Assembly (NCBI RefSeq): GCF_028617075.1
Contig: NZ_JAQKGV010000004.1
Span: forward strand, 1-64,000
Direction: 5' to 3'
Source of the DNA: Rubrobacter calidifluminis
GTDB lineage: Bacteria; Actinomycetota; Rubrobacteria; Rubrobacterales; Rubrobacteraceae
DNA length: 64,000 nucleotides
Of the stretch, positions 9,676 through 17,378 are shown piece by piece. The notes under the pieces are model-generated. The model was not told the origin of the DNA and did not search any database. It saw nothing but the letters and a program-made list of their open reading frames with translations. Both the position numbers and the translations under genes were made by a program. The first letter of the stretch is position 1, and each line of letters opens with the position of its first letter.

Positions 9676-10574
9676 CAGAGGATCGCACCCAGCAGGATTC
9701 CGGCCGCGTATAGCAGCCCGAAAAGGGCGTGCAGCCCGGCCGTGCGCTTGACCACGGGGTCGAGGCGTTCCGGGGAGGTGCTGGCGAGGATGGCGCGCCA
9801 GAGCCGGAGCGCGAGCGGGAGGCTGAGGAAGACGAGAAGGATGCTCCAGGGGAGGATCCCGGCGATCGGGAGCATCGCCGCCCAGAGGTAGGCGCCTGCC
9901 AGGAGGGCGCGGTAGACGGCCGCGCCGCCCCGGCGGCCGAGGACTATCGGGAGCGTCTTCCTGTTGCCGCGCCGGTCGGACTCCAGATCCCGGATGTTGT
10001 TCGCGAGCAGTATGGCGGAGACGAGGAAGCCCACCGGGACCGCGGCGAGCGGGACCAAGGCCGGGTAGTCGTGAGCCTGCGCTCCGTAGGTGATCACGAC
10101 TATGATCAGGCCCATGAACACGAAGACCGTCGCCTCGCTCGCCGGGGTGTAGGCGATGGGGCGCGGGCCCGCGGAGTAGACGTAGCCGCCGAGCGCCGAG
10201 AGGCATCCGAGAACGAGGATCGGCCAGCCCCCGACCGCTACCAGGTAGAGGCTGAAGAAGAGCGCGAGCGTGTAGCAGAGGAGCGCCCCCAGAAGGACCG
10301 CCCGCGCCGAGAGCCTCCCCTTCACGATGGAGCCGGCTATACCGACCGAGCGCTCGGTGTCCAGCCCGCGTTTCTCGTCGTAGAACTCGTTGAACATGTT
10401 CGTCGCCGCCTGGATGAGCACACTGGCCAGGAGCATCGCCAGCGCGGGACCCGCCCGGAACCCGCCGTCCAGCGCCGCGAGGGAGGAGCCGACCAGCACG
10501 GGAACGACCGCCGCCGTCAGCGAGAAGGGCCGCGCGAGCCAGAACCACTCCGAGAGCGAGCGCCGGCCGATCAA
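9675..10574 (-). CDS. menA: Dihydroxynaphthoate polyprenyltransferase (MenA/UbiA family)
   Basis: A 299-residue integral membrane prenyltransferase with about nine segments. The two Asp-rich Mg-diphosphate motifs are NMFNEFYDEKRGLD (near residue 60) and NNIRDLESDRRGNRKT (near 190), close to those of MenA. It attaches the polyprenyl chain to 1,4-dihydroxy-2-naphthoate. If this organism uses the futalosine route, the acceptor would be 1,4-dihydroxy-6-naphthoate (MqnP). The TTG start has GGAAGGGG upstream and an AT-rich TATATA stretch lies about 50 bp further out. Operon with the SRPBCC gene. Confidence 0.88.
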   Translation of the reverse strand: MIGRRSLSEWFWLARPFSLTAAVVPVLVGSSLAALDGGFRAGPALAMLLASVLIQAATNMFNEFYDEKRGLDTERSVGIAGSIVKGRLSARAVLLGALLCYTLALFFSLYLVAVGGWPILVLGCLSALGGYVYSAGPRPIAYTPASEATVFVFMGLIIVVITYGAQAHDYPALVPLAAVPVGFLVSAILLANNIRDLESDRRGNRKTLPIVLGRRGGAAVYRALLAGAYLWAAMLPIAGILPWSILLVFLSLPLALRLWRAILASTSPERLDPVVKRTAGLHALFGLLYAAGILLGAIL

Positions 10575-10750
10575 CCGTTTCCCCTTCCGGTCCTTTCCGA
10601 GATCTCCTTCAATGTCCCCACATATATAGCCGATCGCCGGTCACCCTGCCGGGTATTTTGCCAGCATCCCGGGGATTGTGCCCGCCTTCCCGAAGACTTT
10701 GGCCGGCGTTTGTGGTAGAACCGGCTTTCGTGAAGACCGTCGGCCTCAGC

Positions 10751-11614
10751 ATGAAAAACCCCTACCTGCGGCTGGCGCGACCCAAACAATGGACGAAGAA
10801 CGGGTTCGTGCTGGCGGGGCTCCTCTTCGCGCGGCAGGCCTACCATCCCCCGGCGGTCATCTCCGCCCTCGTCGCTTTCGTGGCCTTCTGCGCCCTCTCC
10901 TCCGCGACCTACGCTGCGAACGATACCCTGGACGTCGAGGAGGACCGGGAGCACCCGACCAAGAGGTTTCGTCCCGTGGCGAGCGGTGAGATAAAACCAC
11001 GGGCCGCGCTGACCTTCGCGATCGTCCTGGCCACCATCGGGCTCGGGCTGTGCTTCGCGATCGGGCCGGTCGTGGGACTCTCCGCGATCGCCTACCTGCT
11101 CCTGCAGGCGGCCTACACGCTCGTCCTCAAGCATCTGGTGATACTGGACGTGATGGCCATCTCGGCCGGGTTCGTCGTCCGGGCGCTCGCGGGCGTCGCT
11201 GCCGTGCACAGCCCGGTCTCTCCCTGGCTGATAGTCTGCACCGGGCTCCTGACGCTCTTCCTGGGCTTCTCCAAGCGCCGCCACGAGCTCGCGGTGCTCG
11301 GCGAGGATGCCGGAGGGCACAGGCGGAACCTGGAGGACTACTCGGTCGAGATGCTCGACCAGATGATGAACATCATGCTCGCGGCGACCATAATCGCCTA
11401 CTCGATGTACACGTTCTTCGTGTACAAGAGCGAAGCCGAGAACTACATGATGGCGACGATACCTTTCGTCATCTACGGCGTGTTCCGCTACATGCTGCTG
11501 GTTCACCGGGCGGGAGGAGGCAATCCGGACACGCTGCTCCTGCGGGACCGGCCGCTGCAGATCACGCTGCTCCTGTGGATTGCCGTGGTGTTCCTCGTCC
11601 TCTACGTGCAGTAG
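10751..11614 (+). CDS. UbiA-family prenyltransferase, decaprenyl-phosphate phosphoribosyltransferase-like
   Basis: About 287 residues, with eight or nine membrane segments. The N-terminal LRLARPKQWTKNGFV and the motif YAANDTLDVEEDREHPTKRF (first Asp-rich motif) are typical of DPPR synthases, the mycobacterial Rv3806c group. A later FSKRRHELAVLGEDAG block also fits this group. The enzyme transfers phosphoribose to polyprenyl phosphate, the first step to decaprenyl-phosphoarabinose and a possible source of cell-wall arabinan or other pentose-linked lipid. GTG 10733 is an alternative start; neither has a clear ribosome-binding site. Divergent from menA. Confidence 0.8.
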   Translation: MKNPYLRLARPKQWTKNGFVLAGLLFARQAYHPPAVISALVAFVAFCALSSATYAANDTLDVEEDREHPTKRFRPVASGEIKPRAALTFAIVLATIGLGLCFAIGPVVGLSAIAYLLLQAAYTLVLKHLVILDVMAISAGFVVRALAGVAAVHSPVSPWLIVCTGLLTLFLGFSKRRHELAVLGEDAGGHRRNLEDYSVEMLDQMMNIMLAATIIAYSMYTFFVYKSEAENYMMATIPFVIYGVFRYMLLVHRAGGGNPDTLLLRDRPLQITLLLWIAVVFLVLYVQ

Positions 11615-11624
11615 GGGTGGGTGG

Positions 11625-12590
11625 GTGAACCGCATCAAGCGCAACCTCGCGCTCGCGCTGAGCTTCGCGGTCGCGGTCTACCTGGTGCTCGCGGTCTACT
11701 CGGGGTTGGGCGACTTCGAGTCGGCGCTCGGGCGGTTCCGGTGGCCACTCCTGCCGGCGATCCTGGGGCTCGTGCTCCTCTCTTACGTGGGGCGTTTCGT
11801 CCGCTGGAGGTACTATCTGGGCGTCATCGGGGTGGAGGTGCCGCTGGCGGCGAACGTGGCCATCTTCGCCTCCGGGCTCTCCATGGCTATCTCTCCGGGC
11901 AAGCTCGGTGAGGTGCTCAAGAGCGCCTTCATCCGGCAGGTGAACGGCACCCCGATAGCCCGCACCGCCCCGGCGGTCGTGGCCGAGCGGGCGACGGACG
12001 GGACCGGGATGGTGCTGTGGGGGCTGCTCGGCGCGCTCTCGTTCAGCTTCGGCCCGGAGGTTCTGCTCCTGTTTCTGGCGGCGGCCATCGTGGGGATCGC
12101 GGTGCTGAGATCCGAGAGGCTCTCGCTGGTCGCCGAGCGTATCCTGAGCCGGCTCCCGCTGCTCGACCGGCTCGCGCCGCACGTGAGGGTGTTTCACGGA
12201 GCTTCGAGCGAGCTTCTGGGTCTGCGGCCCCTGGTGGCTGGGACCGGGATCTCCTTCGTATCCTGGGGATTCGAGTGTTCCGCGGTCTATCTCTGTTCGG
12301 TGGCGCTCGGTGTGCACCGGCCTTTTCTGATGGTGGTCTTCATCTTCGCGGTGAGCTCGCTCGTCGGGGTGGGGAGCATGCTGCCGGGGGGCATCGGGGC
12401 CGCTGAGGCCGGTCTCACGGGGATGTTCGACGGGCTGGCCGGGCTCCCGGCCGGGCTCGCGGTCGCGCTCACCTTCCTCATCCGGCTCGCCACGCTCTGG
12501 TTCGCAACCCTGATCGGGATCGTCGGTCTTTTCGTCGTGCGGGCTTTCGTCGGGGGGGAGGCAGGGTTGAGCGCGGCCCGCAGGCGCTGA
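11625..12590 (+). CDS. Lysylphosphatidylglycerol synthase TM-region / UPF0104 family membrane protein
   Basis: About 321 residues with seven or eight hydrophobic segments. It has the family features: YVGRFVRWRYYLGVIG after the first helices, SGLSMAISPGKLGEVLKSAF, and SMLPGGIGAAEAGLTGMF in the C-terminal half. This family (YbhN/AglD/MprF N-terminal domain) includes lipid flippases and proteins of unknown role. The GTG start at 11625 is 11 bp after the prenyltransferase stop, so the two are probably one operon, suggesting movement of a polyprenyl- or phosphatidyl-linked lipid. There is no soluble lysyl-transferase domain, so it is not a complete MprF. Confidence 0.82.
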   Translation: MNRIKRNLALALSFAVAVYLVLAVYSGLGDFESALGRFRWPLLPAILGLVLLSYVGRFVRWRYYLGVIGVEVPLAANVAIFASGLSMAISPGKLGEVLKSAFIRQVNGTPIARTAPAVVAERATDGTGMVLWGLLGALSFSFGPEVLLLFLAAAIVGIAVLRSERLSLVAERILSRLPLLDRLAPHVRVFHGASSELLGLRPLVAGTGISFVSWGFECSAVYLCSVALGVHRPFLMVVFIFAVSSLVGVGSMLPGGIGAAEAGLTGMFDGLAGLPAGLAVALTFLIRLATLWFATLIGIVGLFVVRAFVGGEAGLSAARRR

Positions 12591-12674
12591 TAGACTGCCC
12601 CGGGCGTGGGGGTGTGAACGCGCGTTCTTCGCCCCGGCGCATCGTATTCGTGTTGTGTTATAAACAGGATCAAG

Positions 12675-14753
12675 ATGCGATTAATAATCTCTGAGAAGGC
12701 GAATGCGGCCAGGAAGATAGCTTCGTTTCTGGCCGAGGGCAGGGTAAAGGACGGCAAGCACCGCAGCGTGCCCTACCACTCCTTTGAGTGGAAGGGCGAG
12801 GAGTGCGTCTCGGTCGGGCTCAAAGGGCACGTGCTCAACCCGGAGTATCCCGAGGAGTACTCGAACTGGCAGAAGGTCGAGCCGCGCGAGCTGATAGACG
12901 CCAGGATCCTCAAGTCCGTCTCCGAGAAGGGCGTGGCCGAGGCGATAAAGTCGCTGGCGAAGAAGGCCGACAGGATCGTCATCGCCACTGACTTCGACCG
13001 GGAGGGCGAGCTCATCGGGGTGGAGGCGCTTACGCTCGCGCTCGACGCCAACCCGAAGCTGGTCGACAACGTGGAGCGGGCGCGCTTCTCGGCGCTCACC
13101 AGGGGGGAGGTTACGCGTGCCTTCGAGGATCTTGTGGAGGTCTCGCACGAACTCGCCGCCGCGGGCGAGGCCCGCCAGGACATAGATCTCATCTGGGGTG
13201 CGACCCTCACCCGCTGGGTCTCCAGGGCGGTGAAGCGCTACGGGAGCGCCTTCCTCTCGGTGGGGAGGGTTCAGTCCCCGACGTTGGTCTTGATCGCCGA
13301 GCGGGAGCTGGAGCGCCGGGCGTTCGTCCCCGAGCCCTACTGGGAGATAGAGGCGCTGCTCGAGAACGACGAGCGGTTCACCGCCCGCCACGCCGCCGGG
13401 CGCTTCAAGGAGGAGGATGCGGCCCGGGCCGCGCACGCGAACCTCACCGACGAGGCGGTCGTCACGAACGTCGAGCAGCGCTCCGCCAGCCGCCCGGCTC
13501 CGGCTCCGTTCAACACGACGGCCTTCCTCTCGGCGGCGGCGAACCTGGGGATCGGACCCTCGCGCGCGGCGCGCATCGCGGAGGATCTCTACACCGAGGG
13601 GTACATCTCCTACCCGCGCACGGACAACACCGTCTATCCGGAGTCGCTCGATCTGCGCGAGGTCGTGGATTTCCTGCGCGGGGTGGAGGGTGTGGCGCCT
13701 TACGCCGAGAAGCTCTTCGGACAGAAGAGCTTCACCCCGACCCGCGGCAGGCGGCAGACCACCGACCACCCCCCGATCTACCCGACGGGACCCGCCCGCA
13801 AGGGTGAGCTGCGGGACGATCAGTGGAAGATCTACCAGCTCGTGGTGCGGCGGTTCCTGGCGACCCTCTCCGGACCGGCGCAGACGCTTCGGACCACGCT
13901 GCGCTTCGAGTCCGGCGGGGAGCCCCTCATCGCCCGCGGTACGGTCCTCACCGATGAGGGGTGGCTCGGTGTCTACCCCTACGGGCGCAGGCCGGACGAG
14001 GAGCTTCCGGCGCTCGAAGAGGGGCAGCGGGTGCGGCTCGTCGAGGCCGAGGTGCTCTCGAAGCAGACCCAGCCGCCGGGACGCTACGGGCAGGGGCGTC
14101 TCGTAAGGGTGATGGAGGATCTCGGGCTCGGCACGAAGGCCACCCGCCCGGCGATAATCCAGAACCTCTACGACAGGGGCTACATCCACGGTGACCCGAT
14201 AGTCCCGACGGAGACCGGGATGGCGGTGGCGCGGGCGCTCAAGCAGTTCGCTTCGGAGATAGCCTCGCACGAGATGACCGCCGAGCTGGAGCGGAGCATG
14301 GACGCGATCTCCGAGGGCCGGGTCGAGAAGGAGTCCGTGGTGGACGCCTCGCGCGAGGTGCTGCGCCGGGTCTACGACAATCTCACGAATCAGGAGGAGA
14401 AGTTCGCGGACATCGTCTGGGAGGGCATCCGCGGGGACGAGACGCTCGGACCCTGTCCGGTCTGCGGCCGCAACCTGAAGATAAGGCGCAACCGCAAGAG
14501 CGGCAAGCGCTTCGCTGGCTGCGAGGGGTACCCGGAGTGCCGCACGACCTTCCCGCTCCCCCAGAAGGGGGACATCATCCCGCTCGGGACGCTCTGCGAC
14601 GCCTGCGGCGCCCCGGAGATAAAGGTCATTGGCAAGCGTCGGCCCTGGACCACCTGCATAAACATGGACTGCCCGAAGAAACGGGAGAGAGAACGAGGGG
14701 AGGAGCAATCGGGAGAGTCGGCCGAGGAAAGGCTGGAGAAGTCCACCACATAG
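12675..14753 (+). CDS. topA: DNA topoisomerase I, archaeal-type (type IA)
   Basis: A 692-residue type IA topoisomerase that relaxes negative supercoils. Its N terminus, MRLIISEKANAARKIASFL, and the long GHVLNPEYPEEYSNW block resemble archaeal topoisomerase I rather than the bacterial VIVESPAKAKTI type. The acidic TOPRIM residues are in ATDFDREGELIG (105-114), and the catalytic tyrosine is Y313 in EGYISYPRTDN. The C terminus has two Cys4-type zinc ribbons (CPVCG..CEGYPEC from about 594; LCDACG..CINMDCP). TATAAA at 12659-12664 sits about 10 bp before the ATG, so the mRNA may be nearly leaderless. The locus topA-tmk-holB is the usual actinobacterial topA position. Confidence 0.93.
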   Translation: MRLIISEKANAARKIASFLAEGRVKDGKHRSVPYHSFEWKGEECVSVGLKGHVLNPEYPEEYSNWQKVEPRELIDARILKSVSEKGVAEAIKSLAKKADRIVIATDFDREGELIGVEALTLALDANPKLVDNVERARFSALTRGEVTRAFEDLVEVSHELAAAGEARQDIDLIWGATLTRWVSRAVKRYGSAFLSVGRVQSPTLVLIAERELERRAFVPEPYWEIEALLENDERFTARHAAGRFKEEDAARAAHANLTDEAVVTNVEQRSASRPAPAPFNTTAFLSAAANLGIGPSRAARIAEDLYTEGYISYPRTDNTVYPESLDLREVVDFLRGVEGVAPYAEKLFGQKSFTPTRGRRQTTDHPPIYPTGPARKGELRDDQWKIYQLVVRRFLATLSGPAQTLRTTLRFESGGEPLIARGTVLTDEGWLGVYPYGRRPDEELPALEEGQRVRLVEAEVLSKQTQPPGRYGQGRLVRVMEDLGLGTKATRPAIIQNLYDRGYIHGDPIVPTETGMAVARALKQFASEIASHEMTAELERSMDAISEGRVEKESVVDASREVLRRVYDNLTNQEEKFADIVWEGIRGDETLGPCPVCGRNLKIRRNRKSGKRFAGCEGYPECRTTFPLPQKGDIIPLGTLCDACGAPEIKVIGKRRPWTTCINMDCPKKRERERGEEQSGESAEERLEKSTT

Positions 14754-14770
14754 GGCGCAGGGTAGACATC

Positions 14771-14881
14771 GTGGAGCCGGTGCTACGCTGCGGAGACACC
14801 CCCTGCGGGTACCTTTGTGGGGTGGGTTACGCCCTGCTGGTAGTGCTCTGCGTACTGATCTGTTACGCTGCAACGCTGTGA
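14771..14881 (+). CDS. Possible small Cys-rich membrane peptide
   Basis: A 36-codon frame from GTG 14771 to TGA 14881 between topA and the amidotransferase gene. It encodes a short Cys-containing head (VEPVLRCGDTPCGYLCG) followed by one hydrophobic segment (YALLVVLCVLICYAATL), with five cysteines in all. No strong ribosome-binding site is visible. The segment may be untranslated, because the same bases also continue a longer open frame that shadows topA. I do not recognise it. It is listed because the 168-bp gap holds nothing else. Confidence 0.25.
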   Translation: MEPVLRCGDTPCGYLCGVGYALLVVLCVLICYAATL

Positions 14882-14921
14882 TTCGCGAAGGTGATAAGGA
14901 CTTGCTCGGGGGCAGGGTGAG

Positions 14922-15680
14922 TTGCCTCCTGTAATCGGCGTGAGCGCGACGCTCAAGGACGATACCGAGACCGTGGCCGAGCGTCCCCTGGGGCGTTTCG
15001 TGCGAGCCGACCTGGATTACGTCCAGAGCGTGGTGGAGGCGGGTGGGGTGCCGGTGGTGCTGCCTCCCGTGGTGGAGCCGGAATACGTCGACCCGCTCCT
15101 CGGCGGGCTGGATGGACTCCTGCTGTCGGGTGGCAGTGATCTCGATCCGTCTCACTATGGCGAGGAACCTCTGCCGGAGATGGGCCCCACGCTCCCCGAG
15201 CGTGACGCCTTCGAGCTCGCGCTCGCCGGGCGTGCGCTGGAGGTGGGGCTGCCCGTGCTAGGCATCTGCCGGGGGCTGCAGGTGCTGAACGTATTGCTCG
15301 GTGGGAGCCTCTATCAGGATCTGAAGACACAGCTCGGAGAGGGGGTGCTCGAGCACAGGCAGAAGACCCCGAAATGCCAGCCGGTTCACGAGGTCGAGCT
15401 CGCCGGAGAGTCCCTCCTGGGAGGGATAGCAGGTAAAGACCGGTTCGCGGTCAACTCCTACCACCACCAGGCCGTGAAGGAGGTCGCCGGGGATCTGCGG
15501 GTGAGCGCGCGCTCTCCCGACGGTGTGGTGGAAGCCCTCGAGTGGCGCGACGGGTCGCGCTGGGTCTTGGGTATCCAGTGGCACGCCGAGGCCATGCGGG
15601 AGGCGGGACCCGAGCAACGCCGGCTGTTCTCCGCCTTCGTCGAGGCGGCCGGGCGCGGATCCGGCAGGCGGGCGGCCTAG
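14922..15680 (+). CDS. Class I glutamine amidotransferase-like hydrolase (peptidase C26)
   Basis: A 252-residue protein of the gamma-glutamyl-gamma-aminobutyrate hydrolase (PuuD) family. The nucleophile elbow is GICRGLQVLNV (Cys near residue 109), and the catalytic His-Glu pair is in GIQWHAEAM. The oxyanion region is LLLSGGSDLDP. Family members hydrolyse gamma-glutamyl amides such as gamma-glutamyl-GABA. The substrate here is not known, and no putrescine genes are nearby. The TTG start at 14922 follows GGGGGCAGG. It lies between topA and tmk, and its stop is only 15 bp before the probable tmk start. Confidence 0.88.
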   Translation: MPPVIGVSATLKDDTETVAERPLGRFVRADLDYVQSVVEAGGVPVVLPPVVEPEYVDPLLGGLDGLLLSGGSDLDPSHYGEEPLPEMGPTLPERDAFELALAGRALEVGLPVLGICRGLQVLNVLLGGSLYQDLKTQLGEGVLEHRQKTPKCQPVHEVELAGESLLGGIAGKDRFAVNSYHHQAVKEVAGDLRVSARSPDGVVEALEWRDGSRWVLGIQWHAEAMREAGPEQRRLFSAFVEAAGRGSGRRAA

Positions 15681-15694
15681 AAGAGAGGGCAGGG

Positions 15695-16297
15695 CTGTTC
15701 GTCACCGTAGAAGGCGCAGACTTCTCGGGCAAGTCCACGCTGGCGGGGATTCTCAGAGACCACTTTCCCCAGGCCCATTTTACCCGGGAGCCCGGGGGGA
15801 CCCCAACGGCCGAGCGTATCCGGGAGGTGTTGCTCGACCCCCACCTCGAGATGGACCCCTGGACCGAAGCTTACCTCTACGCGGCGGCGCGCGCGGACCA
15901 CACCCGGCGGGAGATACTCCCCAGGCTCGCCCGGAGGCAGCTCGTCATCTGCGAGCGGTATCTCGACTCCAGCATCGCCTACCAGGGGTACGGACGGGGG
16001 CTCGGTGCCGATGCCGTACGACAGATAAATGCCCGCGCGGTCGACGGCCTCGTCCCGGACGTGACCTTCTACCTTCGCATCGAAGAGGATGAGAGGATGG
16101 AACGTGCCCGGCGCGCCGGACTTACCCCCGACAGGATTGAACGTCTGGGAGAAGGGTTTATGAGACGGGTCACCGAGGGATTCGAGGAGATCGCACGCCG
16201 CGAGCCGGGGCGCGTGGTGGTGCTCGACGGCCGCAGGGAGCCGGCGCACCTCGTCACCGTCGTGAGGGAGGAGATCTTGCGGCGCTATACTCCGTAG
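15695..16297 (+). CDS. tmk: Thymidylate kinase, probable CTG start
   Basis: A dTMP kinase of about 200 residues supplying dTDP for DNA synthesis. The P-loop is FVTVEGADFSGKST, the DR(Y/H) motif is CERYLDSSIAYQGYGRG, and the LID arginines are near RARRAGLTPDRIE. Family proteins begin MFxTxEG, which aligns exactly with CTG-TTC-GTC-ACC at 15695. No ATG, GTG or TTG lies in frame between 15581 and 15695. The next upstream starts (GTG 15578 and 15542) would add 39-51 residues inside the previous gene. AGAGAGG lies 7 bp before the CTG. Next gene: holB. Confidence 0.93.
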   Translation: MFVTVEGADFSGKSTLAGILRDHFPQAHFTREPGGTPTAERIREVLLDPHLEMDPWTEAYLYAAARADHTRREILPRLARRQLVICERYLDSSIAYQGYGRGLGADAVRQINARAVDGLVPDVTFYLRIEEDERMERARRAGLTPDRIERLGEGFMRRVTEGFEEIARREPGRVVVLDGRREPAHLVTVVREEILRRYTP

Positions 16298-16301
16298 GAG
16301 T

Positions 16302-17378
16302 ATGGATCCTATCTTTGATGGCGTGATCGGAAACCCGGGCGTCCGGCGGCTGCTCAGCGGCGCGCTGAAGAGCGGGGACGTCTCTCATGCCTACCTTTTC
16401 TACGGGCCGGAGGGGGTCGGGAAGCGCACCGTGGCCCTCCGGTTCGCCGCCGCTCTGGTGGGCGAGGGTGATCGCGCTGTCAGAGGCCGCATCATGCACG
16501 GGCTTCACCCAGATGTGGTCGAGGTCCTGCCGGACGGGGCCTTCACCACGATAGGGCAGGTGCGTGAGGTGATCCGTGGTGCCTCGAGCCGCCCCTTCGA
16601 GGGAGCGAGGCGAGTCTTCATACTCCGCGCCGACACGCTCAACCTGCAGTCGGCCAACGCCCTGCTCAAGACCCTCGAAGAGCCCGAGGGAGAGACGGTC
16701 TTCATACTGCTCTCGACCTCCCGGGAGGAGGTGCTCCCGACGGTAGCCTCCAGAGCCCGGGGGGTACGTTTCGATCCCGTCCCCTTGCCCGAGGTGGAAG
16801 GGTTCCTCGCACAGCGCGGAGCCGAAAACCCTGCGCTCGCCGCCTCTCTGGGACGGGGCAGCGTGGGGCGCGCGCTGCGCTACGCGACGGAGGAGGAGAT
16901 GCTGTCCCTCAGGGATACCGTACTCAGCGCCGCCTTCGACCTATCCAGCGGGATGAGCGGTGTGCTCCGGCATGCAGGGGAAATCGCATCCCGCGCCGAG
17001 GAGGTCGGGGAGCGGAAAGAGAGGGAAATCCTCGAGGCTGCGGGGGATCCCGACCGGCGGGCCAGGGAAGAGGCGCGCCGTGCCGGTCGGGCGGCGCGGG
17101 AGGAGGCGGCGGCTGAGGCGCTTGATCTCCTGAAGCTCGCGTATCGCGACGCCGCGGTCACGGCCGCGGGGGCGCCGGAGCTGGTCGCCAACCTGGATCG
17201 CAGGGCGGAGATAGGGGGTGTCGCCGCGAATTTCGACGGGGCCGATTGGACCGGCGCTGCCAGGGAGGCGGACGAAGGACGCGAATCCCTGGCGTATAAT
17301 GCCTCTCCAGAGGCGGTACTGGAGGTGGTGCTATCGAGAGCACGGCGGAAGATACTCGGAACCTCCCGCGACTGGTAG
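16302..17378 (+). CDS. holB: DNA polymerase III subunit delta'
   Basis: A 358-residue clamp-loader subunit that, with the tau/gamma and delta subunits, loads the sliding clamp. It has the AAA+ features FYGPEGVGKRTVALRFA (Walker A), HPDVVEVLPDG, and the delta' block ADTLNLQSANALLKTLEEPEG with sensor 1 LLSTSREEVLPTVASRA. The SRC motif is changed to SRA. Residues 225-275 form an Ala/Arg/Glu-rich helical stretch (RRAREEARRAGRAAREEAAA) longer than in most HolB proteins. ATG is 4 bp after tmk. Its 3' end overlaps the start of the RicT homologue. Confidence 0.92.
   Translation: MDPIFDGVIGNPGVRRLLSGALKSGDVSHAYLFYGPEGVGKRTVALRFAAALVGEGDRAVRGRIMHGLHPDVVEVLPDGAFTTIGQVREVIRGASSRPFEGARRVFILRADTLNLQSANALLKTLEEPEGETVFILLSTSREEVLPTVASRARGVRFDPVPLPEVEGFLAQRGAENPALAASLGRGSVGRALRYATEEEMLSLRDTVLSAAFDLSSGMSGVLRHAGEIASRAEEVGERKEREILEAAGDPDRRAREEARRAGRAAREEAAAEALDLLKLAYRDAAVTAAGAPELVANLDRRAEIGGVAANFDGADWTGAAREADEGRESLAYNASPEAVLEVVLSRARRKILGTSRDW

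Noticed and set aside
12681-15155. Very long open frame (over 800 codons) on the minus strand across topA
   Set aside because: It lies antisense to topA and shows only Arg/Pro/Leu-rich shadow composition with no recognisable domain; topA on the plus strand has all catalytic motifs.
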